A stretch of 64,000 nucleotides of DNA from Ancylobacter oerskovii (GTDB taxonomy: Bacteria > Pseudomonadota > Alphaproteobacteria > Rhizobiales > Xanthobacteraceae). This document shows, piece after piece, positions 19,659 to 31,727 of the stretch. The first letter of the stretch is position 1, and the number at the start of each line of letters is the position of its first letter. The stretch spans positions 186,001 through 250,000 of the forward strand of contig NZ_JAHBGB010000037.1 in the NCBI RefSeq assembly GCF_018390555.1, read 5' to 3'. The notes under the pieces are model-generated. The model had not been told where the DNA came from. It was given only the letters and a program-made list of their open reading frames with translations, and did no database searches. A program made the position numbers and the translations under genes.

Positions 19659-19696
19659 CGGAGCGCCGGCGCCGCACGCGCCCGCACGGGCTTGTC

Positions 19697-19722
19697 GGCA
19701 GGGGAGGCCGGCAGGGGAGGCC
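19697..19722. repeat. perfect 13-bp tandem duplication
   Basis: GGCAGGGGAGGCC occurs twice head to tail (19697-19709 and 19710-19722), just past the 3' end of the HAD phosphatase gene. No function is apparent. Confidence 0.8.
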
Positions 19723-19738
19723 GAAGGTGTCCCGGCGC

Positions 19739-20455
19739 CTACCAGCCGGCGTCGGCGGCGCGCCATCTGGCGATGGTTTCCAGCGACACCGGCGGGGTGT
19801 CGAGATCGGGTACCACGGCCAGCGCGCCCGGAAATTTCTGGTGGCTGGTATAGACGCTGGGAGTGACCAGCGTCGGCAGGCCGGCGGCGCGGGCGGAATC
19901 GAGCCCGTTGCGGGAATCCTCAATGGCGAGGCAGGCGAAGGTCGGCATGCGCAGCTCGTCCAGCACATGCCGGTAGATGTCCGGTGCCGGCTTCTTCGCC
20001 GCCACGATGTCGCCGGCGCCGATCACCTCGAAGATGCTCGATGCCGGCGCGCCGAAGGCCGCCTGGAGCAATGCTTCGACATTGGGCAGGCTGGTCGTGG
20101 TGGCGATGGCGAGGCGCACGCCCTTGTCGCGCGCTTCCGAGATGAGCCGCAGCACGCCGGGCCGCAGGCGGGCGGCGCCTTCGGCGATGAGCTCCGTGTA
20201 GATTTCCGTCTTGGCGGCATGCATCTCCGCCACGCGCTCGAGAGCCTGCGCGCCATCGGGTGGTTGATGGCCGGCGACGAAGGCGCGGATGCGTTCCTTG
20301 CCGCCGGTCACGTCGAGCAACTGGCGGTAGAGCGGCCGGTTCCAGTACCAGTCGAGGCCGAAGCGAACGAAGGTCTCGTTGAAGGCCAGCCGATGGATCT
20401 CCTCCGTTTCGGCCAGCGTCCCGTCGACATCGAAGATGATCGCCTCGGCGCGCAT
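19739..20455 (-). CDS. cbbY: HAD-family phosphatase, CbbY-like
   Basis: A 238-residue HAD hydrolase. It has the nucleophile motif IIFDVDGTLAETEEIH (residues 5-20), motif II in IATTTSLPN, motif III Lys in AAKKPAPDIY and motif IV in AIEDSRNG. CbbY enzymes of CBB operons dephosphorylate inhibitory sugar bisphosphates such as xylulose-1,5-bisphosphate that block RuBisCO. It is the last gene of the cbb operon, starting 4 bases after rpe. The start MRAEAIIFD at 20455 is the family start. Confidence 0.9.
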   Translation of the reverse strand: MRAEAIIFDVDGTLAETEEIHRLAFNETFVRFGLDWYWNRPLYRQLLDVTGGKERIRAFVAGHQPPDGAQALERVAEMHAAKTEIYTELIAEGAARLRPGVLRLISEARDKGVRLAIATTTSLPNVEALLQAAFGAPASSIFEVIGAGDIVAAKKPAPDIYRHVLDELRMPTFACLAIEDSRNGLDSARAAGLPTLVTPSVYTSHQKFPGALAVVPDLDTPPVSLETIARWRAADAGW

Positions 20456-20459
20456 CGCG

Positions 20460-21140
20460 TCACGCCGCCTTCGCGCGGGCCTGTTCGCCGGCCGAACGGA
20501 TGGCGGCAATGTTGGTGCGGTAGCCCTCGATGCCGCCCTTGAATACCGCGGAACCTGCCACCAGCACGTCGGCGCCGGCGGCGACGCAGCGGGCGCCGGT
20601 CTCGGGATTGACGCCGCCGTCGATCTCCAGATGGATCGGACGGTTGCCGATCATCGCGCGCAGCCGCTCCACCTTGGGCAGCACGTCGGGGATGAAGGCC
20701 TGGCCGCCGAAGCCGGGATTCACCGTCATGGCGAGGATCAGGTCGACCTTGTCGAGAACATACGCCACCACGCTTTCGGGGGTCGCCGGGTTGAGGGCGA
20801 CGCCGGCCTTCTTGCCGAGAGAGCGGATCACCTGCAGGCAGCGGTCGAGATGGTCGGTCGCCTCGGCCTGGACGGTGATGATGTCGGCACCGGCCTTGGC
20901 GAAGGCTTCGAGATAGGGCTCCACCGGCGAGATCATCAGGTGCACGTCGAAGACCTTGTCGGTGTGCGGTCGCATCGCCTTGATGACATCCGGCCCGAAG
21001 GTGATGTTCGGCACGAAATGGCCGTCCATCACGTCGAGATGGATCCAGTCGGCGCCGGCCGAGACGACGTCGCGCACTTCCTCGCCAAGCCGGGCGAAGT
21101 CGCTGGCGAGCATCGAGGGGGCGATCAGCGGGGAGGTCAT
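20460..21140 (-). CDS. rpe: ribulose-phosphate 3-epimerase
   Basis: A 226-residue TIM-barrel enzyme interconverting ribulose 5-phosphate and xylulose 5-phosphate in the CBB regeneration phase (cbbE). Metal and catalytic residues lie in [29 protein letters not shown] and [13 protein letters not shown] with 7-base spacing selects the ATG at 21140 over one two codons upstream. It lies between cbbX and the HAD gene on the same strand. Confidence 0.95.
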   Translation of the reverse strand: MTSPLIAPSMLASDFARLGEEVRDVVSAGADWIHLDVMDGHFVPNITFGPDVIKAMRPHTDKVFDVHLMISPVEPYLEAFAKAGADIITVQAEATDHLDRCLQVIRSLGKKAGVALNPATPESVVAYVLDKVDLILAMTVNPGFGGQAFIPDVLPKVERLRAMIGNRPIHLEIDGGVNPETGARCVAAGADVLVAGSAVFKGGIEGYRTNIAAIRSAGEQARAKAA

Positions 21141-21161
21141 GTCCATTCTCCTGATGAGGAC

Positions 21162-21200
21162 CGTCGTCCCCGGGCTCGGCCGGGGATCCACGTCTTGGGG
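21162..21200. repeat. dispersed palindromic element (CCCCGG type)
   Basis: CCCCGG / CCGGGG (21168-21173, 21180-21185) flanked by GTCGT and ATCCACG. The same arrangement is found at 22846 and, in part, at 49547, all between genes, so this is a REP-like repeat. Here it sits between cbbX and rpe. Confidence 0.6.
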
Positions 21201-21236
21201 AATGCCGGTCGCGTGCGAAGGCTCGTTGGCCGGCAC

Positions 21237-22169
21237 TCAGGCCTTCAGCGGCGGATAGCTGTCGATGCCGCCGGCGAAGACACGGCTCGCCAGAATGTCG
21301 CCGGCCTCGATCGTCACGAGATCCTCGGCGGTGACCGGCTTGCCGGCGGCGAACAGGCGGTTGGCCTGGCGCAGCCGGGCGCGGTCGAGCGCGTTGCGCA
21401 CCGAGCGGCCATTGGCGAAGTGCGGCTGCACGGCCCGGAGCTCGATATAGCGCGTGAAGGCCTCGCCGGCATCGGGGGCGAGCTTGTAGTTCATGCCCGC
21501 CAGGATGCGCTCGCCGATGGCGAACAACTCGCCCTGCGAATAGTCGGGGAAGTCGATGTGGTGGGCGACGCGGGAGCGGAAGCCCGGATTGGCCATGAAG
21601 AAGCGCTCCATGCGGTCGGCATAGCCGGCGAGGATCACGACGAGGTCGTCGCGTTGGTTCTCCATCACCTGCAGCAGGATCTCGATGGCTTCCTGGCCGT
21701 AGTCGCGCTCGTTCTCGGGACGATAGAGATAATAGGCCTCGTCGATGAACAGCACGCCGCCCATGGCCCGCTTGAGGATCTCCTTGGTCTTCGGCGCGGT
21801 GTGGCCGATGTACTGTCCGACCAGATCGTCGCGGGTGACGGTGACGAGATGGCCTTTGCGGACATAGCCGAGCCGGTGGAGGATCTCCGCCATGCGCAGC
21901 GCCACGGTGGTCTTGCCGGTGCCGGGATTGCCGGTGAAGCTCATATGCAGGGTCGGGCTCACCGCGTTCAGCCCGAAGCGGGCGCGGGCGCGGTCCACCA
22001 GCAGCAGCGCGGCGATCTCGCGCAGGCGCTGCTTCACCGGCGCGAGGCCGACAAGGTCGCGGTCGAGCTCGTCGAACACCTCCGCGAGGCCGGATTCATC
22101 GAACTCCGCAGCAAGATCCACGGCCTCGCCGGAACCGGTCGTCTTAACGTCGTCCATCACAGCATCCAT
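21237..22169 (-). CDS. cbbX: RuBisCO activase CbbX
   Basis: A 310-residue AAA+ ATPase that removes inhibitory sugar phosphates from red-type form I RuBisCO. Walker A is GNPGTGKTT (80-88), Walker B is [10 protein letters not shown], and the pore and C-terminal regions match CbbX of Rhodobacter. The ATG at 22169 is chosen because GGAG lies 9 bases upstream and gives the usual length; ATG at 22184 is also possible. Its place after cbbLS matches red-type RuBisCO operons, where CbbX is required. Confidence 0.95.
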   Translation of the reverse strand: MDAVMDDVKTTGSGEAVDLAAEFDESGLAEVFDELDRDLVGLAPVKQRLREIAALLLVDRARARFGLNAVSPTLHMSFTGNPGTGKTTVALRMAEILHRLGYVRKGHLVTVTRDDLVGQYIGHTAPKTKEILKRAMGGVLFIDEAYYLYRPENERDYGQEAIEILLQVMENQRDDLVVILAGYADRMERFFMANPGFRSRVAHHIDFPDYSQGELFAIGERILAGMNYKLAPDAGEAFTRYIELRAVQPHFANGRSVRNALDRARLRQANRLFAAGKPVTAEDLVTIEAGDILASRVFAGGIDSYPPLKA

Positions 22170-22282
22170 GGCGCTTGTCTCCATTCCGCCTTGTCCCGGC
22201 CATGCAGGAACCTGCCGGCCGGCAAGGGCCATCCCGCCCGCCGCCGCGCGCAGGTGGCAGCCGGCGGATGATCGAAGAAAGA

Positions 22283-22316
22283 GACCGGTCCGGGAGCGCG
22301 GGATCCCGGACCGGTC
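22283..22316 (-). other. strong hairpin between cbbS and cbbX
   Basis: A perfect 13-bp inverted repeat (22283-22295 with 22304-22316, arm GACCGGTCCGGGA) with an 8-base loop. On the minus strand it is followed by TCTTTCTTC. It could be a partial terminator or an mRNA-stabilising end that lets cbbLS transcripts outnumber those of cbbX and rpe. Confidence 0.65.
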
Positions 22317-22389
22317 GGTTCGCTGCCGTGGGAGGAACGGATCGATCAGCGAACCAGTTGGTCATGAAGACGAACCTGCACGGTTGTCT

Positions 22390-22809
22390 TCAGTAGCGGG
22401 CGCCCTCGGGGCGCTGGGCGGCATAGGAACGGGTGGTGTAGCGGATGGCGCGGCCGTCCACTTCCTGCCGCTCCAGGGAGAAGCCGGGCTCCTCCGCCGG
22501 GCGGTCGGTGATGAAGGACAGGCGCAGCGATTCCCACGTATGGGTCGAGTCGAAGGCGCTGACGCGGATGTAGTTGTGTCCGGCATGCGCCTTGCGGCAC
22601 TCGTTCAGCTCGAAAAGGATGCCGGCGGCGTCCTTCACGTCGAACATCGGCATGCCCCACATCTCCCAATAGGTGTTGCGGGGGTGGGGATCGTCGGTGA
22701 ACTCGATGTTCACCGCCCAGCCCTTGTCGATGCAGTACTGGATCTGCTTGGCGATCTGCTCGTCGGTCAGATCGGGCAGGAAGGAGAAGGCTCCCTGGGT
22801 CAGTCGCAT
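22390..22809 (-). CDS. cbbS: RuBisCO small subunit
   Basis: A 139-residue small subunit of form I RuBisCO. The core WEMWGMPMFDV and the C-terminal extension YTTRSYAAQRPEGARY are characteristic of red-type (IC/ID) small subunits. Small subunits cap the large-subunit octamer and stabilise it. A good ribosome-binding site (TAGGAG) precedes the start. It lies 145 bp after cbbL, and a palindromic repeat fills that gap. Confidence 0.96.
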   Translation of the reverse strand: MRLTQGAFSFLPDLTDEQIAKQIQYCIDKGWAVNIEFTDDPHPRNTYWEMWGMPMFDVKDAAGILFELNECRKAHAGHNYIRVSAFDSTHTWESLRLSFITDRPAEEPGFSLERQEVDGRAIRYTTRSYAAQRPEGARY

Positions 22810-22845
22810 GGTGGTCTCCTAAAGGCCGTAACAGCCATTGTGGTT

Positions 22846-22935
22846 GTCGTCCCCGGACTTGTTCCGGGGATCCACGTCTTCGGCCTCCCCAGGCGGGAGG
22901 GCGTGGATGGCCGGGCCTGGCCCGGCCATGACGGC
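22846..22935. repeat. dispersed palindromic element between cbbL and cbbS
   Basis: It has two stems: CCCCGGA / TCCGGGG (22851-22857, 22863-22869) and GGCCGGGCC / GGCCCGGCC (22909-22917, 22919-22927), with GATCCACG and CGTGGAT between them. The first half repeats the element at 21162 and the second resembles 38054-38142. Such REP-like elements are common between genes in this group of bacteria. Confidence 0.65.
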
Positions 22936-22954
22936 GAGGAATGCCGGACTGGAT

Positions 22955-25610
<2,656 letters not shown>

Positions 25611-25621
25611 TTTCCGTCTCC

Positions 25622-27646
25622 TCAGGCGCAGGTCAGGAGGTCGCAGGCGGCGGCGACCACCCCCTCCGGCGTGATGCCGAAATGTTCGTACAGGGCCGGC
25701 GCGGGGGCGGAGGCGCCAAAGCCCTCCATGCCGACGAAGCGGCCACGGTCGCCGATCCAACGGTCCCAGCCGAGCCGGGCGGCGGCCTCGATGGCCACGC
25801 GCGGCGCCGTGCCGAGCACCTGGCGGCGGTAGTCCTCGCTCTGCTTCTCGAACAGCTCCCAGCAGGGCATCGACACGATGGCGGCGTCGACGCCCTTGGC
25901 CGCGAGCAGTTCGGCGGCCTTGAAGGCGATGTCGAGTTCCGAGCCCGTCGCCAGCAGCGTGACGTCGCGCCACTTCTGCGGCTTGCGCACCACATAGGCG
26001 CCGCGTGCGCTCAGATTGTCGGCGGTGTGCTCGGTGCGGAAGGTCGGCAGGTTCTGCCGCGACAGGGCGAGCACCGTGGGGGTGCCTTCCGAGGCGAGGG
26101 CGATCTGCCAGGCTTCCAGGGTTTCCACTGCATCGGCCGGTCGGAACACCTGCAGGTTGGGCGTCGCCCGCAGCATGGCGAGATGCTCGATCGGCTGGTG
26201 CGTCGGACCGTCTTCGCCGAGGCCGATGGAGTCGTGCGTCAGCACATAGACGACGCGCTGGCCCATCAGGGCGGAGAGGCGGATGCCGCCGCGGGCGTAA
26301 TCCGAAAACACCAGGAAGGTGCCGCCATAGGGAATGAACCCCTTGTGCAAGGCGATGCCGTTCATCACCGCGCTCATCGCGTGCTCGCGGATGCCGTAAT
26401 GAATGTAGCGGCCGGCATATTTGCAGGGGGCGACCGAGGCGAGGCCCTTGGTGAGGGTGAGGTTGGAGTGGGTGAGGTCGGCAGAGCCGCCCACCGTCAG
26501 ATCGGTGGCCTCGTTGATCACCGCCAGCGCCATTTCGGATGCCTTGCGGCTCGCGACATTCGGGGCGCTTTCGGAAAGGCTGCGCTTGTAGGCGAGCAGC
26601 TTCTCGTCGAAATCGGCCGGCAGCTTGCCGGCGATGGCCGCCTCGAAGGCCTGGCGCTTGTCGGAAGCCTGCAGGCGGTCTTCCCAGGCCGCGCGCGCCT
26701 CGCGGCCGCGATCGGCGATCTGTTCCCAGGCCGAGCGGATGCCGGCCGGGATCTCGAAGGGAGCCGACGACCAGCCGAGCCGGTCGCGGGCACCTTCGAT
26801 CTCGGCCGCGCCGAGCGGGGCGCCGTGCACCGCCTCGGTGCCGGCCTTGTTGGGCGCGCCATAGCCGATGGTGGTGCGGCAGGCGATCAGCGAGGGGCGC
26901 TTCGAGTTGCGCGCCTTGGCGATGGCGTCGATCAGCGCGTGGTGCGAATGGCCGTCGACCCGGAACACGTCCCATCCCGCGGCTTCGAAGCGCGCCAGCT
27001 GGTCGGTGGAGGTCGACAGCGAGGTCGAGCCGTCGATCGAGATGCCGTTGTCGTCCCACAGCAGGATCAGTTTGCCGAGCTTGAGATGCCCGGCGAGGTC
27101 GATCGCCTCATGGGAGATGCCTTCCATCAGGCAGCCGTCGCCGGCAATGACATAGGTGTAGTGGTCGACCAGCTCGTCACCGAAGCGGGCATTCATCATG
27201 CGCTCGGCGAGCGCCATGCCGACCGCGGTGGTCAGCCCCTGGCCGAGCGGGCCGGTCGTGGTCTCGACGCCGAGCGTGTGGCCGTATTCGGGATGGCCGG
27301 CCGTGCTCGAGCCCAGCTGGCGGAACCGCTTGATCTGCTCGATGTCCATGTCGGCATAGCCGAGCAGGTGGTTGATCGAGTAGAGCAGCATCGAGCCATG
27401 GCCGGCGGAGAGCACGAAGCGGTCGCGGTCCGGCCAGTGCGGGCGGGTCGGATCGATCTTCATGAAGCGGGTGAACAGCACGGTCGCCGCGTCGGCCATG
27501 CCCATGGGCATGCCGGGATGACCGGACTTCGCCTTCTCGACCGCGTCCATGGTGAGCGCGCGCAGCGCGTTGGCCATGTCGGCATAGGGGATTTCGGTTG
27601 CCCCTTCCTGCGGGCACAGGACCGGAACGGTGGTCTTGGTCAGCAT
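25622..27646 (-). CDS. cbbT: transketolase
   Basis: A 674-residue thiamine-diphosphate enzyme exchanging two-carbon units in the CBB regeneration phase. It shows [13 protein letters not shown], the ThDP motif [15 protein letters not shown] followed by [10 protein letters not shown], and the C-terminal pyrimidine domain with [18 protein letters not shown] 5 bases before the ATG at 27646 selects the start. It lies 14 bases after cbbP. Confidence 0.96.
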   Translation of the reverse strand: MLTKTTVPVLCPQEGATEIPYADMANALRALTMDAVEKAKSGHPGMPMGMADAATVLFTRFMKIDPTRPHWPDRDRFVLSAGHGSMLLYSINHLLGYADMDIEQIKRFRQLGSSTAGHPEYGHTLGVETTTGPLGQGLTTAVGMALAERMMNARFGDELVDHYTYVIAGDGCLMEGISHEAIDLAGHLKLGKLILLWDDNGISIDGSTSLSTSTDQLARFEAAGWDVFRVDGHSHHALIDAIAKARNSKRPSLIACRTTIGYGAPNKAGTEAVHGAPLGAAEIEGARDRLGWSSAPFEIPAGIRSAWEQIADRGREARAAWEDRLQASDKRQAFEAAIAGKLPADFDEKLLAYKRSLSESAPNVASRKASEMALAVINEATDLTVGGSADLTHSNLTLTKGLASVAPCKYAGRYIHYGIREHAMSAVMNGIALHKGFIPYGGTFLVFSDYARGGIRLSALMGQRVVYVLTHDSIGLGEDGPTHQPIEHLAMLRATPNLQVFRPADAVETLEAWQIALASEGTPTVLALSRQNLPTFRTEHTADNLSARGAYVVRKPQKWRDVTLLATGSELDIAFKAAELLAAKGVDAAIVSMPCWELFEKQSEDYRRQVLGTAPRVAIEAAARLGWDRWIGDRGRFVGMEGFGASAPAPALYEHFGITPEGVVAAACDLLTCA

Positions 27647-27660
27647 GGTGTCCTCCGGGG

Positions 27661-28536
27661 TCACGCGGCACGCCGCTTCTTGTCGACGAGGTTGAGGATC
27701 ATCGGGGTGAGGATCAGCTGCATCGCGATGTCGAGCTTGCCGCCCGGGATCACGATGGAGTTGGCGCGGCTCATCCAGCTGCCCTGGATCATCGAGAGCA
27801 GGTAGGGGAAGTCGATGCCGCGCGGGCTCTTGAAGCGGATCACCACGATCGATTCGTCGGCCGTGGGAATCCAGCGGGCGATGAACGGGTTCGAGGTGTC
27901 GACCGTCGGCACGCGCTGGAAGTTGATGTCGGTATAGGTGAACTGCGGGCAGATATAGTTCACGTAGTCCGGCATGCGGCGCAGGATGGTGTCGGTCACC
28001 GCCTCGGTGGAATAGCCGCGATGCGAGCGGTCGCGATGGATCTTCTGGATCCATTCGAGATTGATGACCGGCACCACGCCGATCTTCAGATCGGCATAGC
28101 GGGCGACATCGATATTGCCGCTCACCACGGCGCCGTGCAGGCCTTCGTAGAAGAGAAGGTCGGTCGGCGTGGGAATGTCTTCCCAGGCGGTGAAGGTGCC
28201 CGGCGGGCCGCCGAATTCCTCGGCCTCCTTGGCGTCGTGCACATAGTGGCGGGTCTTGCCGGTGCCGGTCTGGGCGTAGGAGCGAAAGGTCTCCTCCAGC
28301 TCCTCGAACAGGTTCGAATCCGGTCCGAAGTGGCTGTAGTGATTGTTTCCGCGGCCAGACTCCTCGGCCATGACGCGCTTCATCTCGGCGCGGTCGTAGC
28401 GGTGGAAGGCATCGCCCTCGATATAGGCGGCGACGACTTCCTCGCGCCGGAAGATCTGTTCGAAGATGCGCCGCACCGAGGTCGTGCCGGCGCCGGAGGA
28501 GCCGGTGACGGAGATGATGGGATGATGGATCGACAT
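27661..28536 (-). CDS. cbbP: phosphoribulokinase
   Basis: A 291-residue bacterial class I phosphoribulokinase that uses ATP to make ribulose 1,5-bisphosphate. The P-loop is GSSGAGTTS at 12-20, and DAFHRYDR and FYEGLHG mark substrate and metal sites. The length fits the proteobacterial octameric type, which is usually activated by NADH. It follows cbbF by 10 bases. Confidence 0.96.
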   Translation of the reverse strand: MSIHHPIISVTGSSGAGTTSVRRIFEQIFRREEVVAAYIEGDAFHRYDRAEMKRVMAEESGRGNNHYSHFGPDSNLFEELEETFRSYAQTGTGKTRHYVHDAKEAEEFGGPPGTFTAWEDIPTPTDLLFYEGLHGAVVSGNIDVARYADLKIGVVPVINLEWIQKIHRDRSHRGYSTEAVTDTILRRMPDYVNYICPQFTYTDINFQRVPTVDTSNPFIARWIPTADESIVVIRFKSPRGIDFPYLLSMIQGSWMSRANSIVIPGGKLDIAMQLILTPMILNLVDKKRRAA

Positions 28537-28546
28537 GCCGTCCTCC

Positions 28547-29611
28547 TTACGCCCGCAGCAGGCCGCGCCGTCCGAAGAGCGGCGAGCGTTCGGGAAGCTG
28601 GCTGGGATCGCTGTGATAGCGGCCGATCCGATCGACTTCCGCCCGCGAGCCGAACACCAGCGGGATGCGCTGGTGGAGTTCGGAAGGGATGATGTCGAGG
28701 ATGCGTCGGCGCCCGTCGGTGGCGCTGCCGCGCGCCTGCTCCATCAGGAAGGCGATGGGGTTGGCCTCGTAGACCAGCCGCAGGCGGCCGTTCGCGTAGC
28801 CCTTGCGGGCGTCGCCGGGATAGAGATAGACGCCGCCGCGGGTGAGGATGCGGAAGGCCTCCGCCACCATCGAGGCCGTCCAGCGCGTGTTGAAGTCCTT
28901 GCCGCGCGGGCCGTCGGCACCGGCCTGGCAATCCTCGACATAATAGCGGATCGCGTTGTCCCAGTGGCGGGCATTGGAGCCGTTGATGGCGTATTCCGTC
29001 GTCTCCGGCGGGATGATGACGCTGTCGCGGACCTTCAGGAAAACCGGGTTCCGCAGGACCGGGTCCTGCATCTTGACGAAGTGCATCGAGGCCGGATCGA
29101 GAATGAAGATGTGCGTGCCGGCACCGAGCGTGAGCACGAGCGCGACCTGCGGGCCGTAGACCAGGAAGCCGGCGGCGAGCTGGCGCGAGCCCGGCTGCAG
29201 CAGCGCGTTGGGGCCGGTAAAGGGCAGGATCGAGAAGATCGTGCCGACCGAGATGTTGATGTCGATGTTGGACGATCCGTCCAGCGGATCGACCGCGACC
29301 GCCAGCGTGCCGCGCGGATCGAGGGCGACCGGCTCGGGTAGCTCTTCCGAGCCCAGCACGGCGACCGGCGCCGTGCGCAGGGCCTTCATCACCAGCTGGT
29401 CGGCGAGGACGTCGAGCTCCTTCTGGCTGTCGCCGTCCTCGTGATAGCCGCGCACCGCGGCCATGGCGCCGGCGAGCGGGCCGGCGGCGATAAGCTCGGA
29501 TATGGCGATGCCGGCGCTTGCCAGGGCAAGCACGGTCTCGGCGACTCCCTGACGCAGGGAATCGGTCTCGGCCCACCTCTCGAGGTGGTCCTGCAATGTC
29601 TCGTGTGTCAC
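28547..29611 (-). CDS. cbbF: class I fructose-1,6-bisphosphatase (CBB)
   Basis: A 354-residue sugar bisphosphatase that hydrolyses fructose 1,6-bisphosphate (and often sedoheptulose 1,7-bisphosphate). The metal site DPLDGSSNIDINISVGTIFS and the substrate loop GGVYLYPGD are intact. The start codon is GTG at 29611. It is the first gene of the cbb operon, facing cbbR across an intergenic region with dyads that fit CbbR binding. Confidence 0.95.
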   Translation of the reverse strand: MTHETLQDHLERWAETDSLRQGVAETVLALASAGIAISELIAAGPLAGAMAAVRGYHEDGDSQKELDVLADQLVMKALRTAPVAVLGSEELPEPVALDPRGTLAVAVDPLDGSSNIDINISVGTIFSILPFTGPNALLQPGSRQLAAGFLVYGPQVALVLTLGAGTHIFILDPASMHFVKMQDPVLRNPVFLKVRDSVIIPPETTEYAINGSNARHWDNAIRYYVEDCQAGADGPRGKDFNTRWTASMVAEAFRILTRGGVYLYPGDARKGYANGRLRLVYEANPIAFLMEQARGSATDGRRRILDIIPSELHQRIPLVFGSRAEVDRIGRYHSDPSQLPERSPLFGRRGLLRA

Positions 29612-29708
29612 GGCGTTTCCCCGGTGTTCGATTGGGTCTTCGGACCTTTTGGCGTTTCGTTTCCGTATGGCCTTCGAGTGGGGGACCCGAAGCGGCGGAC
29701 GCCTTTAT

Positions 29709-29758
29709 TGAGGTCACCTTGCCTCACTTTCCAGCGTAAGGAAATTCGAATATTCTTT
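29709..29758. promoter_or_regulatory. candidate CbbR operators between cbbF and cbbR
   Basis: TGAGG-N8-CCTCA at 29709-29726 is a perfect dyad of LysR-site size. About 13 bases further, AAGGAAATTCGAATATTCTT at 29739-29758 is an imperfect dyad centred on TTCGAA. Two adjacent sites between cbbR and the first cbb gene match the known arrangement of CbbR control; assignment is by position. Confidence 0.5.
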
Positions 29759-29795
29759 TCTAGGTTTTTAGTACTTCTGAATGCTGGAATACATC

Positions 29796-30737
29796 ATGCG
29801 GAATGTCACGCTGAAGCAGTTGCGCGCCCTGGCCGCGGTGATCGATACCGGTACTGTGACGGCCGCGGCGCGGCAGCTGAACGTCACCCCGCCGGCGGTC
29901 ACCATGCAGGTCCAGCTGCTCGAGGAATTGCTCGGCCTGCCGCTGCTCGATCGCGCCGGCGAGCGTTTTCAGCCGAGCGATGCCGGCCGCGAGGTGCTCG
30001 CGGCCACGGCTCGCATCGAGCGGGCTCTCGCCGATTGCGGCGCCTCTCTCGATGCGATGAAGGGGCTGGATGCCGGGCGGGTCTGCGTCGGCATCGTCTC
30101 GACGGCCAAATATTTCGCGCCCAACGCGCTGGGCGTCTTCGCCCGCTCCCATCCCGGCATCGACGTGGCGCTGGTGGTCGGCAACCGGGAGGAAATCATC
30201 GCGGCGCTGAGGGGCGACGTGATCGACGTCGCCATCATGGGGCGGCCGCCGCTCGACATCGAGGTGGACAAGACCCTGCTCGGCCCTCATCCGCACGTCA
30301 TGATCGCGCCTATCGACCATCCGCTGCTGGGGCGGCGAATCGCCCCGGGCCTGCTCGGCGGATCGACCTTCCTCGTACGCGAGCCGGGGTCGGGCACGCG
30401 CACGCTGATGGAGCGATTCTTCCAGGATGCCGGGGTGGAGCCGAAGATCGGCATGGAGATCGGCTCGAACGAGACCATCAAGCAGGCGGTGATGGCGGGG
30501 CTCGGCCTGTCCTTCATCTCCGCCCACACCATCGCGGCGGAGGTGGCGGACGGCCGGCTCGCCGTGCTCGACGTCGAGGGCATGCCGGTGGTGCGGCAGT
30601 GGTTCGTGGTGAAGCGCTCGGCGAAGCGGCTGACACCGCCGGCGGCCGCGCTGAACGACTTCCTCGCCAATCGCGGCTCCGAATTCCTGCCGCGCCCTAT
30701 CGCGCCCACCGCGGCGCGAATCCCCGTCGCCGGCTAG
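29796..30737 (+). CDS. cbbR: LysR-type regulator of the cbb operon
   Basis: A 313-residue LysR regulator with an N-terminal helix-turn-helix (LKQLRALAAVIDTGTVTAAA) and a C-terminal metabolite-binding domain typical of CbbR. It is divergent from the cbb operon, the classic arrangement, and should activate cbbF onward in response to CBB intermediates or NADPH. ATG at 29796 has GGA about 10 bases upstream; ATG at 29781, five codons earlier, lacks a visible ribosome site but is possible. Confidence 0.93.
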   Translation: MRNVTLKQLRALAAVIDTGTVTAAARQLNVTPPAVTMQVQLLEELLGLPLLDRAGERFQPSDAGREVLAATARIERALADCGASLDAMKGLDAGRVCVGIVSTAKYFAPNALGVFARSHPGIDVALVVGNREEIIAALRGDVIDVAIMGRPPLDIEVDKTLLGPHPHVMIAPIDHPLLGRRIAPGLLGGSTFLVREPGSGTRTLMERFFQDAGVEPKIGMEIGSNETIKQAVMAGLGLSFISAHTIAAEVADGRLAVLDVEGMPVVRQWFVVKRSAKRLTPPAAALNDFLANRGSEFLPRPIAPTAARIPVAG

Positions 30738-30791
30738 GGCGGCGGGGCCGCGCTTCCGCGAAGGGTCTTTCCGGGCGAGGGACGCGGAGCG

Positions 30792-31727
30792 TCAGCCGAC
30801 GGCGGCGGGTTGCAGGCAGCTCACGAGATGATGCGCCATGGCGGCGGCGACATCGGTCTCCGTCGTCTTCTGCAGGCCCTTCCAGGCCGGCATGGAATTG
30901 ACCTCCAGGATCGTGAAGCCGCCGCCGGCCTCCTCGATCAGGTCGACCCCCGCGTAATCGGCGCCCACCGCGGCCGTCGCGGCGATGGCCAGCTCGGCTG
31001 CCGCGCCGTCCAGCGGGGCGGGTTCGCCGGCGGCGCCCTGGTGAATATTGGTGATCCAGCGCTCCGACCGCCGCATCATCGCCGCCACCGCACGCCCGCC
31101 GACGACGAAGACGCGCCAATCCTGAAACAGCCCGTCCCGGCGGCGTCCCTCGACGAATTCCTGCAGGTAGTAGACACCGCCCACCTTGGTGGCCTCGGGA
31201 AGGGGCTCGCGGGCCGCGATCCGGCGCAAGCCCTTGCCCTGCGCGCCGAAAAGCGGTTTCAGCACCGAATCTCCCGGCGCCGAATCGATCAGCGCCTGCA
31301 TCGCCGCCGGGTCCTCCCGCACGAAGGTGCGCGGGGTCGGCAGCCCCGCTTGGGCGATCAGGAAGCTGGTCATGCTCTTGTCGACGCAGCGCTCGATGGC
31401 GCGGGCGTCGTTCATCACCTTCACCCCGAGCTCCCGCAGCGCATGCAACACACCGAGCCGCATGGTGATCTGCTCGGTGGTGCCCTTGGCGATCACCCGG
31501 ACGAAGGCGGCGGCCGGCAGCTGGCCGTCGAGGCCGGGCAATAGCAGCCCGTGCGGGGTCTCGCCGATGGCGAAGCCGCAATCATTGAGGGAGAGCACGA
31601 GCACCCGCAGGCCTTGCCGCTCGATGGCGCGGCACAGGGTGCGGGTGTGCCAGTCGGCATCCTCGGTGAAGATGACGACAAGGTCGCGTACCGGATCGCG
31701 CGTCGGCGTCCCGCCAACCATCCTCAT
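30792..31727 (-). CDS. RimK-like ATP-grasp ligase of the H4MPT gene cluster
   Basis: A 311-residue ATP-grasp enzyme. The lysine and glycine loop SVLKPLFGAQGKGLRRI, DWRVFVVGG and metal-binding ILEVNSMPAW mark the fold. RimK relatives add glutamate to a carboxylate; in methylotrophs and methanogens a member adds glutamate to the tetrahydromethanopterin side chain (MptN-like). Its start overlaps the mch stop by 4 bases (ATGA), which ties it to H4MPT biosynthesis; the exact reaction is inferred. Confidence 0.85.
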   Translation of the reverse strand: MRMVGGTPTRDPVRDLVVIFTEDADWHTRTLCRAIERQGLRVLVLSLNDCGFAIGETPHGLLLPGLDGQLPAAAFVRVIAKGTTEQITMRLGVLHALRELGVKVMNDARAIERCVDKSMTSFLIAQAGLPTPRTFVREDPAAMQALIDSAPGDSVLKPLFGAQGKGLRRIAAREPLPEATKVGGVYYLQEFVEGRRRDGLFQDWRVFVVGGRAVAAMMRRSERWITNIHQGAAGEPAPLDGAAAELAIAATAAVGADYAGVDLIEEAGGGFTILEVNSMPAWKGLQKTTETDVAAAMAHHLVSCLQPAAVG

